The notes under the pieces were generated by a model. The model had not been told where the DNA came from and searched no databases. It saw only the letters and a list, made by a program, of their open reading frames with translations. From Candidatus Anaerobiospirillum pullistercoris (GTDB lineage: Bacteria > Pseudomonadota > Gammaproteobacteria > Enterobacterales > Succinivibrionaceae), in the NCBI GenBank assembly GCA_019114785.1, contig DXEV01000088.1:1-64000 (forward strand): DNA of 64,000 bases. The letters run 5' to 3'. Position numbers and translations under genes: made by a program. Positions 57,522 through 64,000 of this stretch are shown piece by piece (within the stretch, counting starts at the first letter, position 1; every line of letters begins with the position of its first letter).

Positions 57522-57788
57522 ATGCCATTTTATGAGTACAAGTGCTCCAACTGTGGGCATACCCTCACTAAGCTGCAGAAGATCAATGATCCTGCTTTGA
57601 CCACCTGCCCAGAGTGTCACCAAGAAACTCTGGTTAAGCTGATCTCGGCTACAGCCTGCGAGCTCAAGGGCGTGGGTGTCTTCGGTAGCTCTAAGCATCC
57701 TTTTGCTACTGAAAGTACTGCCCCTAAGCCTTCTCCCGCCTCTTCCTCCGCATCCCCTGCATGCGCCTCTTGTCCGCATGCCTCTTAG
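57522..57788 (+). CDS. FmdB-family zinc ribbon protein
   Basis: MPFYEYKCSNCGHTLTKLQKINDPALTTCPECHQETLVKLIS. Confidence 0.88.
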   Translation: MPFYEYKCSNCGHTLTKLQKINDPALTTCPECHQETLVKLISATACELKGVGVFGSSKHPFATESTAPKPSPASSSASPACASCPHAS

Positions 57789-58084
57789 GCAACAGCGTAA
57801 AGCTGCCATGAGCTATGCTCAACTTGCAGCTTTGTAGTCTTGTCTCTGCCTCGCATCTCTGCACTGTTTTCTTAAGTCATTTGTCTAGGCTCTCAGAGCA
57901 TTAGTACTGTAACGTGTCTGCTTAGCGTTGCTGTGCGCTGTATGCGCCATGATGCTGCGCAGCGTGCTTAGTACGTAGAGCAGCCCGATGAGGGCTAGCA
58001 GCCTGATGAAGGCTGGCTAAGTACAGCTAGCCACAGTGGAGAGAATGCCCAGATTTTTGTGTTCTTTTGTAAAGGCTTCCGACC

Positions 58085-59854
58085 ATGTCAATGCGTTCGC
58101 ATTACTGTGATCAAGTCGGTCTGAACGAGGACGGTCAGACCGTTACCCTGTGCGGCTGGGTAAACAAGCGCCGCGATTTGGGTGGACTTATTTTCATCGA
58201 TCTGCGTGATCGCTCAGGTTTAGTGCAAGTTGTGTTCGAGCCTGATGTCAAAGACGTCCATGAGCTTGCTGCCACTTTACGTAATGAGTTCTGCATTAAG
58301 GTGGTTGGTACGGTCAGAAAGCGTCCTGAGTCCCAAGTTAATACCCACATGAAGTCTGGCGCTGTTGAAGTCTATGCCAGTGCTTTAGAGATCTTAAATA
58401 AGTCTGCGGTCTTACCTCTAGACTTCAATCAGGACAATACCGAAGAGCAGCGCTTACGCTATCGCTACTTAGATCTGCGTCGTCCTGAGATCGCTAAGAA
58501 CTTCATGAAGCGTCACTCGATCACCCGCTTCGTGCGTGCTTTCTTGGATAGTAATGGCTTTATTGACGTTGAGACCCCAATGTTAACTAAGGCCACCCCA
58601 GAAGGTGCTCGTGACTATCTGGTGCCATCTCGTATCCACCACGGTAAGTTCTACGCTTTACCTCAATCTCCACAGCTGTTTAAGCAGCTGTTGATGGTGG
58701 CCGGTTTTGACCGTTACTACCAGATCACCAAGTGCTTCCGTGATGAGGACTTACGTGCCGATCGTCAGCCTGAGTTCACTCAGATCGATATTGAGACCTC
58801 TTTCATGACCTCGCAGGATGTGCGTGATGTGATGGAAGAGATGATGGTCGGTCTCTTCAAGCATGAAGAAAACGTGGATTTAGGAAAGTTCCCAGTCTTA
58901 ACTTGGACTGAGGCTATGGAGCGCTTTGGTTCTGATAAGCCTGATTTACGTATCGACTTTGAGCTGCATTCTTTAGATGAGATCGCTAAGGATTGTGAAT
59001 TTAAGGTCTTAGCTGAGCCAGCTCAAGATCCAGCTTCACGTGTGGTGGGCTTTGCTCTGCCAGGTGGCGCTAAGTTAAGCCGTAAGAATATCGATGGCTA
59101 CACTGACTTTGTGAAGAAGTTAGGTGCCGGTGGCTTAATGTACATTAAGGTCAATTCCTTAGAGCAAGGTGCTGAGGGCCTGCAGTCCTCCTTTGCCAAG
59201 CACGTGACCCCAGAGCAGTTAGTGGCCTTAGCTAAGGCTTGCGATGCTCACGATGGCGATATCGTTTTCATTGGTTGTGGTAAGACTGTGAAGTGCCAGA
59301 CCTTTATGGGCGCTTTACGTTGCCAGACTGCACGTGACCACGATTTAGTGGCCCCAGGCTTTAAGGCCCTGTGGGTGATCAACTTCCCAATGTTTGAGAT
59401 GACCGAGGAAGCTGGTCTCACCGCTATGCACCACCCATTCACCGCTCCGGCTCATGTGACCCCTGAGCAATTGATTGCCGAGCCAATGAGCGTCTTTGCT
59501 GATGCCTACGATATGGTGATCAACGGTTATGAAGTGGGCGGTGGCTCGGTGCGTATCCACAATGATGATATGCAAAAGGCCGTGTTTAAGGTCTTAGGTA
59601 TTTCCGATGAGGAAGCCCGTATGAAGTTTGGCTTCTTACTCGATGCCTTATCCTTTGGTGCTCCACCACATGCAGGTTTAGCTTTTGGCTTAGATCGCTT
59701 AACCATGTTGCTCACTCATACTGAGAATATCCGTGATGTGATCGCTTTCCCTAAGACCACAGCCGCATCCTGCTTAATGACCGAGGCTCCAAACGTGGCC
59801 TCTGATGAAGCTCTGCAAGAACTGGCCATTGCCATTACCGATTTCGAGAAATAG
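58085..59854 (+). CDS. aspS: Aspartyl-tRNA synthetase
   Basis: [79 protein letters not shown]. Confidence 0.98.
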   Translation: MSMRSHYCDQVGLNEDGQTVTLCGWVNKRRDLGGLIFIDLRDRSGLVQVVFEPDVKDVHELAATLRNEFCIKVVGTVRKRPESQVNTHMKSGAVEVYASALEILNKSAVLPLDFNQDNTEEQRLRYRYLDLRRPEIAKNFMKRHSITRFVRAFLDSNGFIDVETPMLTKATPEGARDYLVPSRIHHGKFYALPQSPQLFKQLLMVAGFDRYYQITKCFRDEDLRADRQPEFTQIDIETSFMTSQDVRDVMEEMMVGLFKHEENVDLGKFPVLTWTEAMERFGSDKPDLRIDFELHSLDEIAKDCEFKVLAEPAQDPASRVVGFALPGGAKLSRKNIDGYTDFVKKLGAGGLMYIKVNSLEQGAEGLQSSFAKHVTPEQLVALAKACDAHDGDIVFIGCGKTVKCQTFMGALRCQTARDHDLVAPGFKALWVINFPMFEMTEEAGLTAMHHPFTAPAHVTPEQLIAEPMSVFADAYDMVINGYEVGGGSVRIHNDDMQKAVFKVLGISDEEARMKFGFLLDALSFGAPPHAGLAFGLDRLTMLLTHTENIRDVIAFPKTTAASCLMTEAPNVASDEALQELAIAITDFEK

Positions 59855-59863
59855 GAGATTTTT

Positions 59864-60622
59864 ATGTCAGGTCACTCCAAGTGGGCCAACATCCGCTTCC
59901 GTAAGGCTGCCCAAGACGCTAAGCGCGGTAAGATCTTTACTAAGTTAATCCGTGAAATCACCACTGCTGCTCGTTTAGGCGGAGGTGATGAGAGCTCCAA
60001 CCCACGTTTACGCTCGGCCGTGATCTCTGCTTTAGCTCAGAACATGACCCGTGACACCATTAAGCGTGCTATTGATCGTGGTGTTGGTGGCGGTGAAGGC
60101 GCTGATTTAGAGTCCATTACCTATGAGGGCTATGGTGTCGGTGGCGTGGCCGTGATGGTCGAGTGCATGACTGATAACCGTAACCGTACTGCTTCTGATG
60201 TGCGTCACGGCTTCTCTAAGTTCGGTGGCAACTTAGGTACCTCTGGTTCTGTGGGCTATCTCTTCACTAAGAAGGGCGTGATCAATTTCCTGCCAGATGA
60301 AGACGGCAAGATGGCCTTAGACGAAGAGACCGCTATGGATATCGGCTTAGAAGCTGGTGCTGATGATGTGGTCGTCAATGATGATGGTTCCGTGGATGTG
60401 TACACCACTCCAGAGGCTTTTGCTCCAGTGGTGGATGCTTTCACTTCCAAGGGCTTTAACCCATCCAACGCTCAGATCACTATGACTGCCTCTACCGAGA
60501 CTGCTTTAGATGCTGAGACTGCTGTGAAGTTCATGCGCATGATCGACTACTTAGAGGATCTCGATGATGTGCAAGAGGTCTATCACAACGCCAACATTCC
60601 AGAGGACGTTGAGCTGGACTAA
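59864..60622 (+). CDS. yebC: YebC/PmpR family protein
   Basis: [80 protein letters not shown]. Confidence 0.98.
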   Translation: MSGHSKWANIRFRKAAQDAKRGKIFTKLIREITTAARLGGGDESSNPRLRSAVISALAQNMTRDTIKRAIDRGVGGGEGADLESITYEGYGVGGVAVMVECMTDNRNRTASDVRHGFSKFGGNLGTSGSVGYLFTKKGVINFLPDEDGKMALDEETAMDIGLEAGADDVVVNDDGSVDVYTTPEAFAPVVDAFTSKGFNPSNAQITMTASTETALDAETAVKFMRMIDYLEDLDDVQEVYHNANIPEDVELD

Positions 60623-60677
60623 TCAGCTAGACAACAAGTCAGCTAAGCTCCATGCTTGCCTCTAGGTAAGCAAAAAC

Positions 60678-60730
60678 AAAAGCCGGTATCGTGCTTTCCG
60701 TTTAGGGAACATGGTACTGGCTTTTTGCTT
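60678..60730 (+). terminator. Rho-independent terminator downstream of yebC
   Basis: AAAAGCCGGTA...TACTGGCTTTTTGCTTTTT. Confidence 0.7.
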
Positions 60731-60874
60731 TTTAGGGGTAAGCTGAGAGCTTGTTTCGGCTTATTGTTTGCACGCAATCCATTTTCAATGGAGTGTCCAG
60801 CAGCATAGTCAAAAATAATGCGGCTAGGCTTGGCAGGACAAAATTGTAAGTACCAAAAGCAGGGTAGGGCTGAG

Positions 60875-63800
60875 ATGCAAGGCAGGATTCAGGTTCGATC
60901 AATGCGCCGTCGGCGAGGAGATGAGCTCAGAGGCTCCGCTTATGGCATGTTGTTAGCGCGCACTCAAGGCCGTAATAAGGCTCAGGACGAAGAAGAAAAA
61001 GACAAGCGTGATTCTCGTCCAGAGGCTCCTGAAGCTGAAGCGCCAATTACCCCTGAATCTGAGAACTTTCGCTTTCCTGGTGAAGAGGCACCTGAGTTTG
61101 CTCCACCTTTTGCGGGTAATTTTGTGCCGAGCGGTCGGAGCACACCTGAGCCTAATTGGGATCTGGATGCAGACCTTCCAGCATGGGAAGAGTTCACGGA
61201 TCAAGATCGCTCTGCCTTTTCGCCTGATTTTGCCCCAGCCACACCGACTGCACCTGTAGCCCCAGCTGCTACTGCCGCTACTGCTGCCACAGCAGCGCCA
61301 GCAGCCACAGCAATGAGAGCTGCTCCGCAGGCTATGCCTGATTTTGCTGATCCTGCCTCACAAAATTTCAGAACCAATGCGCCTGCTCAGCCTGCTATTG
61401 TGGCAGCCCCTGCAAACCCAACCACTGCTGCTGCGTCTAATGCAGGTAATGCTTTTGCGGCGGAAGCTGAGGCGGCCACTGCACGTCGTCAGCCTAACAA
61501 TAACGCGCAAATGCGGACAGAGCGAGCAGTCTCGCGACCTGAGACAGCGACAGCTGCAACCCCATCCCGAGCCCAAGCTGCACAACAGAGACCACGTAGT
61601 GAGCGTCAGGTCACACCTGCAACACCTGCAGCTGGAGCTGCTCTGAATCCAAATGTGGCTCCTGCTCAAGAAATACCAACGACGCCAGCCACGCTAACGA
61701 CGCGAGAAACGCCGACGTCGCCAGCTACTCAGGTTATTAGGCCCAGCCCTGCACCTCGACGTAACGCTGCCGCTGCAATGGCAGCTGCTGCAACCAGCAC
61801 AGAAGCATCTGCTAGAGTCACTGAGGCTACGACCACAGATGCAGATGCAGCTGCTGCTACCGTGCCAAAAGGCGGTCGTTTAGAGGCTGTTGCAGCTGAG
61901 GAAGCCGCTGAGCGCGCTGCACGGCGTAAAGCAGCTCAAGAGGCTGCACGAGCAGCAAATGAGTGGCATGTGGTTAGTGGTGATGACTTTGTGGAGGGCT
62001 GGGGTATGCCTAATGGCGAGCGAGATTCGATTACAGCGCGAATGAAACGTGCCCAAAAGCACTTGCGTGAGCGCGGTCTGTCTATTCCTGATGGCGACAT
62101 TGGTGCGCGTACTCAAGAAAGCACCATGCGCGCATGGCAGCGCGGTGCTGGTATTGGTGCTGCCGCCGGTGTACGTCAAGCCCAAGCTCAAGGTCAGCGT
62201 GGGGGTAATCAACGCTTGCCTAAGCGCCATGTTATTGCGGCTGTGGTGATCTTCTTTTTAGCTCTGGCCTTTGAGCTGTTAGGGTTTAATTCCTCCTATC
62301 TCTTTTTTGATAGCGAGCGCTATGTGGAGCGGCAAATTGATCTGCCTGTGGTTGCTCAAGTGCAGAGACAGGGCGTGATCATTAATAGCAATAGCCCACA
62401 GCTGGCGCTCAACAATATTGATCAAGAGGTGCGTAATGTTTATCTCGAGGTGGATTTAGGGCCAAGAGCTCTAGTGCATGGTTCATTGCTGTATACCGAT
62501 GAGGCACGTCAATTTGCACCAACTGTAGCCACGCGCTTTGCGGTAGTGGCTAATGCCAGACGTAGTGGAAGCTCTGGGGATCATGAAGAGCAAGGTGCTA
62601 GTGCAGGGGTGCATAATGCCGTGTACATGCAGCTTTTAGCCGAAGGTGTCACTCATAACCTGTGGATCAACTTCGAGCCACAGGAAGTAGCGCAAGGACT
62701 CCTCATTACCAAAGTCGTGCTCAACAAACGCCCGCCACTTGATTGCTCGGTGGTGCGCGTGCTTCTTTTAATGGGAGCACTGTCTTTAATTTATGCTTTA
62801 GGCTTTAGCGCTATTCGCCAGCGCAAGATAGTGGTGGATGGCCCTGTTTACAAGTTATTAAACCGCTCGATCTTGGGCTTGCAGTTACTCTTAGTCACGA
62901 TGATCTTTTGGCAGATGAGCCCTCAGCAAGCGACTGATGCTGGTTTCCAAACGCCTGCCTTAGGAGTTTTGCCTTACAGCACCTCAGAGCGTGAGCTGTT
63001 ACGACAAATGCCAACCTCAGTTAATGAGTTTTTAATGTCAGATGCCTATACCCAGCAGCTTCATGCGTGGTTACACCACCAAGTGGCTTTAGCTATGGCT
63101 CCGGATCCACGCTTGGCTCAGATGCAAAATGTGTATGATCCTACCGAGCGTCTTAACCATAAGGAAGTGCCATATCTCTGGGATCGAGCCTATTTTGAGG
63201 GCAAGTATTATGTGGCCGAGGGTGTTGCGCCTTTGCTCACCATATATTTGCCGATCTATGCCTTAACAGGAAAGGTTCCATGTGCTGCCTTGGCCAGCTA
63301 CATAGCTACGCTCTATGCGCTCTTGGCTTTGTATCTGTTGAGCAACCGCTTCTTGCGAGTACTGACGCTACGTTGTAATCCTTTGCTCTTTGTCGTGAGC
63401 AAGCTGGCGTTCTTTGGTTGCAGCTGGGTAGTGCTGTTGCAGTTGAGCTTTTTGTATTACAACCTGAGCCATCTTACGGCGATCGCCTTCCTTGCACTGA
63501 GCTTAGCTTTAGCCTTGTCGATCGCTCGTTTTGTGCCTGGCCGTTACCCAGGAGACGATAATTGGCTGCGTCTGATGCACAGTCAGGGCAAGTCAGTGGA
63601 AAATGAGCCGCTGGTTTTACAGAAGTGGCATGCCTTAAGACAGGCTTGTAAAGAGCACGTCTGGACACAGCCATGGTGGTGTGCCTTAGAGCTCTTGCTC
63701 TGCGCACTGAGTATGGCACTAGTGGTCGCTGCGCAGCCGCTCATGGTGCCTTTTGCTCTAATCCTTGTGGGAGCAATGCTGTGGGGATTGTTGCGCTCAA

Positions 63801-64000
63801 CAGGCGAGCTCAAGACCAAGGTGGTAGCCTTAGTCGCTTTAGTGGTGCCTTTAGTGGCGGCAGTAGGTGCTTTGCTGTGGTACAACCAATTGCGCTTTGG
63901 TTCACCTTGGGATTTTGGTGGAGCTTATGTGCTCAATGCCACCAACAATCAAGCCTACGGTCTTGGAGTACAAGGCGTTTTGGCGCAGTGGCAAGACTTA
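60875..64000 (+). CDS. Large polytopic membrane protein with Pro/Ala-rich N-terminus (partial, runs off window)
   Basis: Open frame read by hand from ATG 60875 with no stop noticed to the window end; hydrophobic segments (KRHVIAAVVIFFLALAFELLGF, SVVRVLLLMGALSLIYALGFSAI); AYFEGKYYVAEGVAPLLTIYLPIYALTGKVP. Confidence 0.8.
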   Translation, partial: MQGRIQVRSMRRRRGDELRGSAYGMLLARTQGRNKAQDEEEKDKRDSRPEAPEAEAPITPESENFRFPGEEAPEFAPPFAGNFVPSGRSTPEPNWDLDADLPAWEEFTDQDRSAFSPDFAPATPTAPVAPAATAATAATAAPAATAMRAAPQAMPDFADPASQNFRTNAPAQPAIVAAPANPTTAAASNAGNAFAAEAEAATARRQPNNNAQMRTERAVSRPETATAATPSRAQAAQQRPRSERQVTPATPAAGAALNPNVAPAQEIPTTPATLTTRETPTSPATQVIRPSPAPRRNAAAAMAAAATSTEASARVTEATTTDADAAAATVPKGGRLEAVAAEEAAERAARRKAAQEAARAANEWHVVSGDDFVEGWGMPNGERDSITARMKRAQKHLRERGLSIPDGDIGARTQESTMRAWQRGAGIGAAAGVRQAQAQGQRGGNQRLPKRHVIAAVVIFFLALAFELLGFNSSYLFFDSERYVERQIDLPVVAQVQRQGVIINSNSPQLALNNIDQEVRNVYLEVDLGPRALVHGSLLYTDEARQFAPTVATRFAVVANARRSGSSGDHEEQGASAGVHNAVYMQLLAEGVTHNLWINFEPQEVAQGLLITKVVLNKRPPLDCSVVRVLLLMGALSLIYALGFSAIRQRKIVVDGPVYKLLNRSILGLQLLLVTMIFWQMSPQQATDAGFQTPALGVLPYSTSERELLRQMPTSVNEFLMSDAYTQQLHAWLHHQVALAMAPDPRLAQMQNVYDPTERLNHKEVPYLWDRAYFEGKYYVAEGVAPLLTIYLPIYALTGKVPCAALASYIATLYALLALYLLSNRFLRVLTLRCNPLLFVVSKLAFFGCSWVVLLQLSFLYYNLSHLTAIAFLALSLALALSIARFVPGRYPGDDNWLRLMHSQGKSVENEPLVLQKWHALRQACKEHVWTQPWWCALELLLCALSMALVVAAQPLMVPFALILVGAMLWGLLRSTGELKTKVVALVALVVPLVAAVGALLWYNQLRFGSPWDFGGAYVLNATNNQAYGLGVQGVLAQWQDL

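Noticed and set aside
61344-61669. Overlapping ORFs at 61344..61646 (+) and 61358..61669 (-)
   Set aside because: Shadow frames of the large 60875 ORF with its Pro/Ala-rich composition
1-64000. tRNA, rRNA or prophage genes
   Set aside because: No cloverleaf-like, rRNA-conserved or phage structural sequences recognised by eye; not computationally excluded

Overview
The window looks like a chromosomal segment of a gut-type gammaproteobacterium; codon usage and gene set suggest something Succinivibrionaceae-like, which is inference only. Housekeeping and sugar-metabolism genes recognised: sodB, rnt, a GH51 arabinofuranosidase with a GPH/MFS sugar symporter and a divergent AraC-type regulator, nagA, a CBM9-like gene, a GlcNAc PTS IICB gene, ptsH, ptsI, crr, motY, a Sel1-repeat gene, a GH84 glucosaminidase, tig-clpP-clpX-lon, sppA, an orphan amino-acid binding protein, creD, an fmdB-type gene, aspS, yebC, and a large membrane-protein ORF that runs off the right edge and is missing from the supplied ORF track. 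Accessory material: (i) about 3 kb (11.5-14.4 kb) of Rpn-family PD-(D/E)XK genes duplicated next to decayed C-terminal fragments of what looks like a Type ISP restriction-modification enzyme; (ii) a 12-kb three-gene co-directional operon (28.9-40.8 kb) encoding a P-loop ATPase with a CxxCx5C motif, a 760-aa protein of unknown function with an in-frame hexanucleotide microsatellite, and a 2412-aa protein ending in an FtsK/HerA-like ATPase. The closest architecture I know is the DptFGH/SspFGH restriction module of DNA phosphorothioation systems, but no modification genes are present in the window. This is the best candidate for a poorly described defence system. A further pattern is that several conserved proteins (ClpP, Lon, SppA, CreD, the AraC regulator, the last ORF) carry long low-complexity extensions or inserts. 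No tRNA, rRNA or CRISPR array was recognised. All calls come from reading the sequence; no database search was run.
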